From Halanaerobiaceae bacterium (GTDB lineage Bacteria > Bacillota > Halanaerobiia > Halanaerobiales > DTU029), in the NCBI GenBank assembly GCA_012521855.1, contig JAAYLO010000029.1, forward strand, positions 1-9,304: a stretch of 9,304 nucleotides of DNA. Reading direction: 5' to 3'. The first letter of the stretch is position 1, and each line of letters opens with the position of its first letter. Under the pieces are notes generated by a model. The model had not been told where the DNA came from, did not search any database, and saw only the letters and a program-made list of their open reading frames with translations. Made by a program: the position numbers and the translations under genes. Shown here piece after piece: positions 1-6,606 of the stretch.

Positions 1-16
1 ATATAATTTTATAATA

Positions 17-45
17 TTGACGCTGTAATTTGAGGATAATATAAT
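17..45 (+). promoter_or_regulatory. Sigma-A-type promoter of the galactan operon
   Basis: A -35 element TTGACG (17-22, five of six consensus bases) is followed after exactly 17 bases by a perfect -10 element TATAAT (40-45). Transcription would start near 52, giving a leader of only about 23 bases before the regulator's ATG at 75. The AT-rich DNA at 1-16 contains two more TATAAT copies (2-7 and 10-15) and could act as an UP element. The heptamer ATAATAT occurs at 11-17 and 36-42, on either side of the -35 and into the -10; this could be chance in such AT-rich DNA. With so close a match to consensus, a repressor or catabolite control might be expected, but no operator can be assigned because the window starts here. 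Confidence 0.75.
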
Positions 46-74
46 TAACTTAGGAGAGTCAGGGGAGAATCATT

Positions 75-929
75 ATGTCATTCAACTATTTTGACAAAAA
101 TGCTAAAGTTATTGACAGGATTGACCATCTGGAATTAAGCCTGAATGAATGCGGGAGGGAAAAATGCAGTCCCCTAAAACGGATTATTTCCTTTGTGAAG
201 GACTGGCATGTTTTGCATTACATCGTGTCAGGCAAAGGGACCTTTATCCTTGACGGCAGGAAATTCAAACTAAAAAGGGGGAATATCTTTTACATTCCTT
301 CCGGATTTGAGGCTGAGTATTATCCTGATCCCAATGAACCATGGAGCTATATCTGGGTAGGTTTTTCAGGTATTGATGTTGATGAATACCTCAGTGCCTC
401 AGGTTTTTCCCTGGAAAATCCCGTCTTTTTTGATGAAGAAATGGTCCTGAATGAATTCTTTTATCAGCTGGTATCTGCCTATAATCACTTTGGCTGTTTG
501 AATATACGTTCCTTAGGGTATCTCTATATTATCTTTTCTTATCTGATTGAATTGAATAAACATAAACAGAACATTGCAATCAGTATCAGGGGAAGTCATG
601 TGAAAGAAGCCATTGAATTCATCTCTTACAACTATCAATTCAATATCAGTGTAAAAGATATTGCCAACAGTCTAAACTTAACCCCTAATTATTTATCCAG
701 TATTTTTAAATCGGAAATCGGCCTTACGACAAAGCAATTTCTGACCAAATACAGAATGGAAAAGGCATGTTCCCTTCTGAACACAAAAGGTAAGTCCATA
801 AAGGATATTGCCCTGGCAGTAGGCTACAAAAACCAGCTGCACTTTTCCAGTGAATTCAAAAAATACATGAAGATGAGCCCGAGTGCTTACCGGAAAATAT
901 TACTAAAACAGGAGAATGAAAATGAATAG
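75..929 (+). CDS. AraC-family transcriptional regulator (putative galactan operon regulator)
   Basis: A 284-residue one-component regulator with the usual AraC/XylS layout and length. Residues about 44-99 form the N-terminal cupin-like sugar-binding domain (WHVLHYIVSGKGTFILDG, then KLKRGNIFYIPSG, then WSYIWVGFSG). Residues about 175-275 form the DNA-binding domain with two helix-turn-helix motifs: first VKDIANSLNLTPNYLSSIFK (193-212), then IKDIALAVGYKNQLHFSSEF (242-261) and the closing MSPSAYR. No signal peptide or membrane segment is seen, so it is cytoplasmic. GGGGAG (62-67) lies 7 bases before the ATG. The gene is first in the operon and its end overlaps the galactanase start, so it is probably co-transcribed and regulates its own operon in response to galacto-oligosaccharide or galactose. 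The family call is sure. The ligand and target are inferred from context. B. subtilis controls its gan operon with a LacI-type repressor instead. Confidence 0.93.
   Translation: MSFNYFDKNAKVIDRIDHLELSLNECGREKCSPLKRIISFVKDWHVLHYIVSGKGTFILDGRKFKLKRGNIFYIPSGFEAEYYPDPNEPWSYIWVGFSGIDVDEYLSASGFSLENPVFFDEEMVLNEFFYQLVSAYNHFGCLNIRSLGYLYIIFSYLIELNKHKQNIAISIRGSHVKEAIEFISYNYQFNISVKDIANSLNLTPNYLSSIFKSEIGLTTKQFLTKYRMEKACSLLNTKGKSIKDIALAVGYKNQLHFSSEFKKYMKMSPSAYRKILLKQENENE
910..914 (+). promoter_or_regulatory. Ribosome binding site that decides the galactanase start
   Basis: AGGAG at 910-914 lies only 1 base before the ATG at 916 but 7 bases before the ATG at 922. The second spacing is the normal one, so translation most likely begins at 922. 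The site is inside the last codons of the AraC gene, which points to translational coupling. Confidence 0.7.
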
Positions 930-2901
930 AAATTATTCTATACTGATCTTTCTGCTTCTTTTAATATGCCTAACAGCCTGTAATCTTCTACAATATCAGG
1001 ACTATGCAGATATGGAAGCAAGCTATGAGCCGACTATTGGCGAAAGGCGGAATTATGAGAGTCTTGATGATCTTGTTTTATTATATGATGACCCTACTGC
1101 AAAATCATTGAAGGTCCTGCCTGTAGAAGGTTTAAGAGATGATTTTATCATGGGTGCTGATCTTTCAATGGTACTGAGGGTCGAAGAGTGCGGTGGTGTA
1201 TATTATAATGACAGGGGCGAAGAACAGGATGTATTTGAAATACTCAAGGAACACGGTATTAATTACTTAAGAATCCGTTTGTGGAATAATCCTTATGACC
1301 CGGATACCGGTGAATCCTATGGCGGAGGAGGGAATGATATCAATACTGGCCTCATCCTTGCCAAAAGGGCAAAACGGGTAGGAATGAAGATCCTTCTGGA
1401 TTTTCATTACAGTGATCACTGGGCAGATCCCCAGAAGCAGTATGCACCGCGCGAATGGCTTTCACTGAAGCTGGACGAGGTAGAAAAAAGACTATATAAC
1501 TATACAAAGGAGACCCTGGAGACTTTTGCAAAACACGGGGTCCGTCCTCACATGGTACAGATTGGAAATGAAATAAACAATGGAATGGTCTGGCCATACG
1601 GACGATTACATTATAATATTCCCGTTACTTATGAGAGACTGGCCAATCTCTTGAAGGCCGGTGTAAAGGCCGTCCGGGATGTTTCGCCGGATATCCAGGT
1701 GGCCATACATCTTGCAGAGGGGGCATCCTTTGACCGTTTTGATTTCTTTTTTGGGAAGCTGAAAGAATTTGATGTGGATTATGATATTATCGGTTTATCC
1801 TATTATCCGTACTGGCACGGCACTTTAAAGGATTTACAGTATAATATGGACAGGATAAGTGCCAGATATGAGAAGCCTGTAGTTGTCATGGAATATGCCT
1901 ATGGTTTTACTGATAAACACAATGAACATACTGCAAATATATACAATTCAGGTATGGAAGCAGGTTATAAGACCTCATTCCAGGGCCAGGCGGCTTTTAT
2001 CCGTGATGTGATTGATGCTGTAAACAGGGTTCCTGACAACAGGGGCCTTGGTGTATTTTACTGGGAGCCGGCCTGGCTTCCCGTCGAAGGAGCTGGCTGG
2101 GCGGAAGAAGGCACAAAGGCTACCTGGTCAAATCAGGGCTGGTTCAGTTATTCCGGGAAAGCTACACCAGTACTGGATGTCTTTCAGCTGGTCCGTACGG
2201 CAGAGCCCTTTGAACCAGAAATACTGGAAATAGAAAATGAAATAGAGGTTCAGATCAATATAGCAGCAAAGGAGACACTGCCTGAGACAGTAGCTGCTTT
2301 TACCGAATTACATTCCTATATAGATGTACCCGTTCAGTGGGAAGATGCTCATTTTGAGCATCCCGGTGAATATATAGTAAAGGGTATTGTCTCACAGGGC
2401 GAATCTGAATATCCTGTCACTGCCCGTGTCACTGCTATTGAGAACTATATACAGAATCCCGGTTTTGAGAACCGCGGTATTCTGGAGAAAGATATCATAC
2501 CCCCCTGGCAGGGGGAGCAAAGCATAGATGGTATCATCAAATTTGAGTCGAAAAACCCGCGTACCGGATCAGGGAATCTAAATGTCTGGTGGGATTCTGC
2601 CTATAGCTTTGATCTCTATCAGGAAATCAGGGGTTTAGAAAATGGTGGTTATAGATTAACTGTTTATGTAAGGAGTGACAGTAAGGCTGCCCCTGATGTA
2701 ACCCTCTATGCCAGTAACTTTGATGCTGATAATAGTGAGATTAAGTCTGATGTACTTCAGGTTACCAGCTGGCCGGTCTGGCATGAATATAGTATTTACT
2801 TTACTGTAACAAATAATCAGGTGCGGGTCGGTATAAAAGGAACCGGAGATGCAGAAAACTGGATGCATATGGATGATTTTAGTCTGGTCAGGGTAGAATA
2901 G
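922..2901 (+). CDS. ganB: GH53 endo-beta-1,4-galactanase, lipoprotein with Ig-like and CBM61-like modules
   Basis: An extracellular enzyme cutting beta-1,4-galactan / type I arabinogalactan into short galacto-oligosaccharides. Residues below are counted from the upstream ATG at 916; subtract 2 for the preferred start at 922 (659 residues). A hydrophobic signal ends in lipobox LTAC with Cys22, so the protein should be lipid-anchored outside the membrane. After a linker (23-73) comes the GH53 (beta/alpha)8 barrel, about 74-430: FIMGADLSMV, then LRIRLWNNPYDPD, then LLDFHYSDHWADPQKQ, then FYWEPAWLP. The acid/base is Glu219 in QIGNEINNG; the nucleophile is Glu326 in VVVMEYAYG. Residues about 436-508 look like a bacterial Ig-like domain. 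Residues about 509-661 form a jelly-roll module opening NPGFE and closing MDDFSLV, resembling the galactan-binding CBM61 found on other GH53 enzymes. It overlaps the regulator gene by 8 bases. The GH53 call is firm; the CBM family number is tentative. Confidence 0.93.
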   Translation: MNRNYSILIFLLLLICLTACNLLQYQDYADMEASYEPTIGERRNYESLDDLVLLYDDPTAKSLKVLPVEGLRDDFIMGADLSMVLRVEECGGVYYNDRGEEQDVFEILKEHGINYLRIRLWNNPYDPDTGESYGGGGNDINTGLILAKRAKRVGMKILLDFHYSDHWADPQKQYAPREWLSLKLDEVEKRLYNYTKETLETFAKHGVRPHMVQIGNEINNGMVWPYGRLHYNIPVTYERLANLLKAGVKAVRDVSPDIQVAIHLAEGASFDRFDFFFGKLKEFDVDYDIIGLSYYPYWHGTLKDLQYNMDRISARYEKPVVVMEYAYGFTDKHNEHTANIYNSGMEAGYKTSFQGQAAFIRDVIDAVNRVPDNRGLGVFYWEPAWLPVEGAGWAEEGTKATWSNQGWFSYSGKATPVLDVFQLVRTAEPFEPEILEIENEIEVQINIAAKETLPETVAAFTELHSYIDVPVQWEDAHFEHPGEYIVKGIVSQGESEYPVTARVTAIENYIQNPGFENRGILEKDIIPPWQGEQSIDGIIKFESKNPRTGSGNLNVWWDSAYSFDLYQEIRGLENGGYRLTVYVRSDSKAAPDVTLYASNFDADNSEIKSDVLQVTSWPVWHEYSIYFTVTNNQVRVGIKGTGDAENWMHMDDFSLVRVE

Positions 2902-2926
2902 GAATAGTGAAAAGGAGTTATAATTA

Positions 2927-5320
2927 ATGAGAAAAATAGTTCCATTGAATTTTAACTGGCGTTATAGTAATGATTTTAAAGATGAATATATCAGGAGAGA
3001 TTATGATGACAACCATTTCAAATGTGTGGACATTCCTCATACGAATCATGAGGTCCCTTTGAACAATTTTAATGAAAAGGATTATCAATTTGTCAGCTGC
3101 TACCGTAAAAGACTTCATATAGAAGAAAAAATGGGGAATAAGAGATATATCCTGAATTTTGATGGTGTAGGACATATAGCAGTGATTTATGTAAATGGTG
3201 TAGAAATTGCGAAACATTATGGAGGATATACTGCATTTCAGGCAGATATCACAGATGCCGTTTCTACAGGTGATAATATCCTGGTTGTCCAGGTTGATTC
3301 CAGAGAAACAAATCCCATTCCGCCTTTTGGCGGTACCATTGATTACCTGACATATGGGGGAATATACCGGGAAGTAAACCTGTATATTTTAAATGAGAAT
3401 CATATCGAAAATGTTTTTATTAAAACACTGGATGTACTGGATGTACCAGGGGTAGAGTTGGATTTACGGGTCAATTTGAGTAAGGAAATGAGAGCCAGGG
3501 TAATGGTAAATGCTCCTGATGGTACTCATCTTAAAACAGTTGAGGAATCTATAAATACATGTGATAGCAGTATATCATTCCCTATGGAGGAGGTCCTCCT
3601 CTGGGATATAGATTCCCCCAATCTATATCAATTTGTAATTGAATTGATCGACGGGGATGAAGTGGTGGATCAGGTCATTGAATATACCGGCTTCCGTGAG
3701 GCCAGGTTTACTGCAAAGGGATTCTATCTAAATGGAAGAAAGCTTAAACTCCATGGTATCAACCGCCATCAGATCTATCCTTATGTAGGATATGCTATGC
3801 CAAAAAGTGTGCAGGAAAAGGATGCAGAGATTATAAAAAATCAATTGGGATTCAATCTGGTCCGTACTTCCCATTATCCACAGTCAAAGCATTTCCTTAA
3901 TGCCTGTGACCGTCTGGGGCTGCTGGTTTTTGAGGAGATTACCGGCTGGCAGTATGTAGGTGGTGAGTCCTGGCAGAATGTCCTGCTGGATAATTTACGG
4001 GAGATGATTATCCGGGACAGAAACCATCCCTCCATCATTATCTGGGGTGTACGGGTAAATGAATCAGCAGATAATGAAGACCTTTATCGAAAAACAAACC
4101 AGCTGGCGAAAGAACTGGATGGAACACGGGCTACAGGCGGTGTGCGTTGTTTCAAGAAGAGCCAGCTCCTGGAAGATGTCTATACCTATAATGATTTCAG
4201 CCTTACTACAGGAGATGTTGTTCTTCAGGAAGTGAAGGATGTAATTGGAGAAAATGAAGTTCCGTATCTGATAACAGAATATCTGGGCCATACTTTTCCG
4301 ACAAAGCGGTTTGACCGGGAATCCAGGCGTCTTGAACATGCACTACGCCATGCACGGGTAATAAATGCCTGTCAGGGTGTAGAAGAGATCAGCGGGGCCA
4401 TTGCCTGGTCAATGAATGACTATAATACACATGAGGACTTTGGCAGTGGTGATGGGATCTGTTATCATGGCATCCTGGATATGTTCCGTATTCCCAAATT
4501 GGCAGCCTATACCTATATGGCTGAATATAGTAAAACACCTTTTATAGAGGTATCTACAAACTTTGATATTGGAGAATATGACAGCAGTTTTATTGATTCA
4601 GTTTATGTTTTTACCAATTGTGATTATGTTGAAATCCTCCGTAATGGCGAAAATATCGGAAGATTTTACACTGACCGGGAGATGTTCCCGAATATGAAGC
4701 ACCCTCCCATCATGATACCTGATCTTTTCGGGAATGTCCTGGTTGAGAAGGAAGGCTTCAGTGAAAAAGAGGCTGAAAAAATCAAAAGATTTGTAAGAGA
4801 GGTAGCCAGAAGAGGTGACCTGGATAAGCTGACTGAAAAGGAGTCTGCCATTATCAGTGATCCGGAGGAGCAGAAACTGGCCTGGCAGCTTTATGGTGAG
4901 TATGTCGCTAACTGGGGCCGGAAAAAAGTAAACTATACATTCAATGGTTATATTGGCGGTAAACTGGTGAAAACCATTGTTAAGGGCAGTGTCAATAAAT
5001 ATGATTTGAAGATAAGCCCGGACCAGACGACTCTTGTCATAGCTGATACCTATGATGCAACAAGGGTCGTCATAGAGGAAACAGCTGATAATGATAATCT
5101 GGTCCAGTATGGATTTGAACCGGTTCAAATCAGTGTATCTGATGAACTGGAGCTAATCGGCCCTTCTCTGATCAGCCTGATTTCAGGCAAGGCTGCCTTC
5201 TGGGTGAAGACCAGGGATAGGGATGGTCCGGGGACTATTACTGTAAGTTCACCGAAATACGGTGTCCGATCTATAACCATAAATATTACGGACTCAACTG
5301 AATCCAGTATTATGGGTTGA
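2927..5320 (+). CDS. GH2 beta-galactosidase, cytoplasmic
   Basis: Hydrolyses terminal beta-galactosyl residues, here probably imported beta-1,4-galacto-oligosaccharides, to galactose. The 797 residues show the GH2 layout: sugar-binding jelly roll (about 1-155, with YRKRLHI and GYTAFQADIT), Ig-like domain (about 158-256), and TIM barrel (about 260-535, with LHGINRHQIYP, GFNLVRTSHYPQS and RDRNHPSIIIW). The acid/base is Glu379 in RVNES and the nucleophile is Glu451 in YLITEYLGH, 72 residues apart as expected for GH2. The C-terminal part has Ig-like strands from about 553, interrupted by a charged helical stretch (about 608-663), then another beta-rich module (about 730-790). There is no signal peptide, so it acts inside the cell. 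AAGGAG (2912-2917) sits 9 bases before the ATG, and the gap to the galactanase gene is 25 bases. GH2 also includes beta-glucuronidases and beta-mannosidases; beta-galactosidase is chosen from context. B. subtilis uses a GH42 enzyme (GanA) at this step. Confidence 0.88.
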   Translation: MRKIVPLNFNWRYSNDFKDEYIRRDYDDNHFKCVDIPHTNHEVPLNNFNEKDYQFVSCYRKRLHIEEKMGNKRYILNFDGVGHIAVIYVNGVEIAKHYGGYTAFQADITDAVSTGDNILVVQVDSRETNPIPPFGGTIDYLTYGGIYREVNLYILNENHIENVFIKTLDVLDVPGVELDLRVNLSKEMRARVMVNAPDGTHLKTVEESINTCDSSISFPMEEVLLWDIDSPNLYQFVIELIDGDEVVDQVIEYTGFREARFTAKGFYLNGRKLKLHGINRHQIYPYVGYAMPKSVQEKDAEIIKNQLGFNLVRTSHYPQSKHFLNACDRLGLLVFEEITGWQYVGGESWQNVLLDNLREMIIRDRNHPSIIIWGVRVNESADNEDLYRKTNQLAKELDGTRATGGVRCFKKSQLLEDVYTYNDFSLTTGDVVLQEVKDVIGENEVPYLITEYLGHTFPTKRFDRESRRLEHALRHARVINACQGVEEISGAIAWSMNDYNTHEDFGSGDGICYHGILDMFRIPKLAAYTYMAEYSKTPFIEVSTNFDIGEYDSSFIDSVYVFTNCDYVEILRNGENIGRFYTDREMFPNMKHPPIMIPDLFGNVLVEKEGFSEKEAEKIKRFVREVARRGDLDKLTEKESAIISDPEEQKLAWQLYGEYVANWGRKKVNYTFNGYIGGKLVKTIVKGSVNKYDLKISPDQTTLVIADTYDATRVVIEETADNDNLVQYGFEPVQISVSDELELIGPSLISLISGKAAFWVKTRDRDGPGTITVSSPKYGVRSITINITDSTESSIMG
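3587..3601 (+). repeat. Near-perfect 15-base palindrome inside the GH2 gene
   Basis: Arms GAGGAGG (3587-3593) and CCTCCTC (3595-3601) flank a single T. They encode part of the MEEVLLW stretch (residues 220-226). The left arm resembles a ribosome binding site and directly follows the Met220 codon rather than preceding a start, so it does not mark an internal gene. In RNA the pairing would leave a 5 bp stem with a 5-base loop. It is most likely a chance result of GAG/CTC-rich codons. Confidence 0.45.
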
Positions 5321-5322
5321 GT
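5292..5322 (+). repeat. Inverted repeat spanning the GH2 stop codon
   Basis: ACTCAAC (5292-5298) and GTTGAGT (5316-5322) are perfect inverted copies separated by 17 bases, spanning the TGA at 5318-5320. A smaller alternative stem ACTG/CAGT (5297-5300 with 5305-5308) lies inside and excludes part of the larger one. No T-run follows, so it is not an intrinsic terminator. It lies just before the binding-protein gene and its strong AGGAGGAG ribosome binding site (5338-5345). A role in protecting or processing the mRNA is possible but is inferred from position only. Confidence 0.4.
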
Positions 5323-5352
5323 TAATATAAATTACATAGGAGGAGAGAAATA

Positions 5353-6552
5353 ATGAAAAGGTTTAGGGTTTTATCAATGGTTTTTATGGTTTTCGTATTG
5401 CTCTTTTCAATGACAGCCTGTGATAAAAAAGCAGAAAAGATCACTCTGACTGTATGGGAATCTACACTCGGCCCGGATGAATTTATAAAACAGGCTGGAG
5501 AGGCATATACGAAGAAAAACCCAAATGTAGAGATTAAATATGTAAATGTGGAACTGGGAGATTCTTCAGGACAGATTGCACTTGATGGTCCAGCGGGTGT
5601 CGGGCCGGATTTGTTTGCTGCACCTCATGACAAGTTGGGTGAACTGATTAATGGCGGCCACATTCTGGAAACTGTAGATGCTGATGAAGTAAAGGCAATG
5701 GTCTTAAGCTCCACTGCCAGTGCTCTGACCTATAATGGCAAAATGTACGGATATCCTGTTTCTGCAGAAACTTATGCCCTGATTTACAATAAGGATCTCA
5801 TTGATGAAGACGATGTTCCGAAAACATGGGATGAATTGAAGGAATTTGCAAGAAATTTTGATAAACCAGGAAAGCATCCCTTCCTGATAGATGTAGGTAA
5901 TGGTTATTATACCATAATCTTCACAACTGCCGGAGGCACGAATCTTCTGTTTGGCCCTGACGGGACTGATGTAGAAAACACCAATATTAATAATGAGATT
6001 GCTGTAGAAGGTATGCGTGTTTTCCAGGGCTTAAGAGAGGTTATAAATATACCTGCAGCTGACCTTACAACCGCTTTTTGTGATGGTGCATTTGCTTCCG
6101 GTAATGCTGCTCTTTATATAACCGGCCCGTGGAACATCAAAAACTTTACTGACAGCGGTGTAAATTTTGGTGTTAAGCCGCTGCCTGCAATGACAGAAGG
6201 CGGAGATCCGGTTGCTTCCTTCTCAGGAACAAGAGCAATGTTTGTTTCTGCCTATTCGGAACATCCTGAAGAAGCAGCTGATTTTGCCAAATTCTTATTG
6301 ACAGAAGAAATGCAGAAACTGAGATTTGAATTAACAGGAGGGGCATTGCCATCTATCGATGTAGAGGTAGACAGTCCATATGCTGAAGGCTTCCTGAAAC
6401 AGCTTGACCATGCCTTCCCGATGCCTTCAGTACCGGCTATGGGAGGATTCTGGGATTCAATGAATGCTGCCAGTGCCAATATCTGGGACGGGGCAGACAT
6501 TAAAACAGAACTTGATGCTGTTGATGCAGCAATTAAGGCTGCTGCAAGATAA
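5353..6552 (+). CDS. ganS: ABC transporter sugar-binding lipoprotein, galacto-oligosaccharide type
   Basis: A 399-residue extracellular solute-binding protein of the MalE-like family (carbohydrate uptake, CUT1). Signal sequence MKRFRVLSMV... ends at lipobox MTAC with Cys23, so the mature protein is lipid-anchored outside the membrane. Family features are ITLTVWES at the first strand (30-37), PDLFAAPHDKLGELI (85-99), YGYPVSAETYALIYNKDLI (132-150), the ITGPWNI hinge signature (256-262), SFSGTRAMFVSAYS with HPEEAADFAKFLL (289-316), and a C-terminal helix rich in Asp and Ala. A strong ribosome binding site AGGAGG (5338-5343) lies 9 bases before the ATG. It follows the GH2 gene after 32 bases and precedes two permease genes. 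Context indicates it captures galactanase products, by analogy with GanS (CycB) of B. subtilis. The fold is certain; the ligand is inferred, and the fold alone would equally fit another oligosaccharide. Confidence 0.9.
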   Translation: MKRFRVLSMVFMVFVLLFSMTACDKKAEKITLTVWESTLGPDEFIKQAGEAYTKKNPNVEIKYVNVELGDSSGQIALDGPAGVGPDLFAAPHDKLGELINGGHILETVDADEVKAMVLSSTASALTYNGKMYGYPVSAETYALIYNKDLIDEDDVPKTWDELKEFARNFDKPGKHPFLIDVGNGYYTIIFTTAGGTNLLFGPDGTDVENTNINNEIAVEGMRVFQGLREVINIPAADLTTAFCDGAFASGNAALYITGPWNIKNFTDSGVNFGVKPLPAMTEGGDPVASFSGTRAMFVSAYSEHPEEAADFAKFLLTEEMQKLRFELTGGALPSIDVEVDSPYAEGFLKQLDHAFPMPSVPAMGGFWDSMNAASANIWDGADIKTELDAVDAAIKAAAR

Positions 6553-6560
6553 TATTATAT

Positions 6561-6585
6561 GGGGATGTTTATCATCCCCTTTTTT
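6561..6585 (+). terminator. Intrinsic terminator / attenuator between the binding protein and permease genes
   Basis: A perfect 7 bp stem GGGGATG (6561-6567) / CATCCCC (6573-6579) with 5-base loop TTTAT is followed by six T residues (6580-6585). It begins 8 bases after the stop of the binding-protein gene. No promoter is visible between it and the permease start at 6607, so it should let part of the transcription through. Such leaky terminators after binding-protein genes are a known way to make more binding protein than permease. Confidence 0.85.
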
Positions 6586-6593
6586 AACTTTGA

Positions 6594-6600
6594 AAGGAGG
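6594..6600 (+). promoter_or_regulatory. Ribosome binding site that decides the first permease start
   Basis: AAGGAGG, preceded by another A, is a near-perfect match to the anti-Shine-Dalgarno sequence, 6 bases before the ATG at 6607. An in-frame ATG at 6559 lies at the foot of the terminator hairpin and has no ribosome binding site, so it is rejected as the start. Confidence 0.88.
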
Positions 6601-6606
6601 GATATT

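Noticed and set aside
4598..5128. Long minus-strand open frame (176 codons) within the GH2 gene
   Set aside because: It is antisense to a clearly coding region, lacks a family-like sequence, and is explained by codon bias of the plus-strand gene.
5286..5313. Possible internal promoter (TTACGG, 16 bases, TATTAT) before the binding-protein gene
   Set aside because: The -35 matches consensus at too few positions to be convincing, and it lies within the GH2 coding end.
6559..6606. Longer start of the MalF-type permease at 6559
   Set aside because: It lies at the terminator hairpin, has no ribosome binding site, and the ATG at 6607 has an excellent one.
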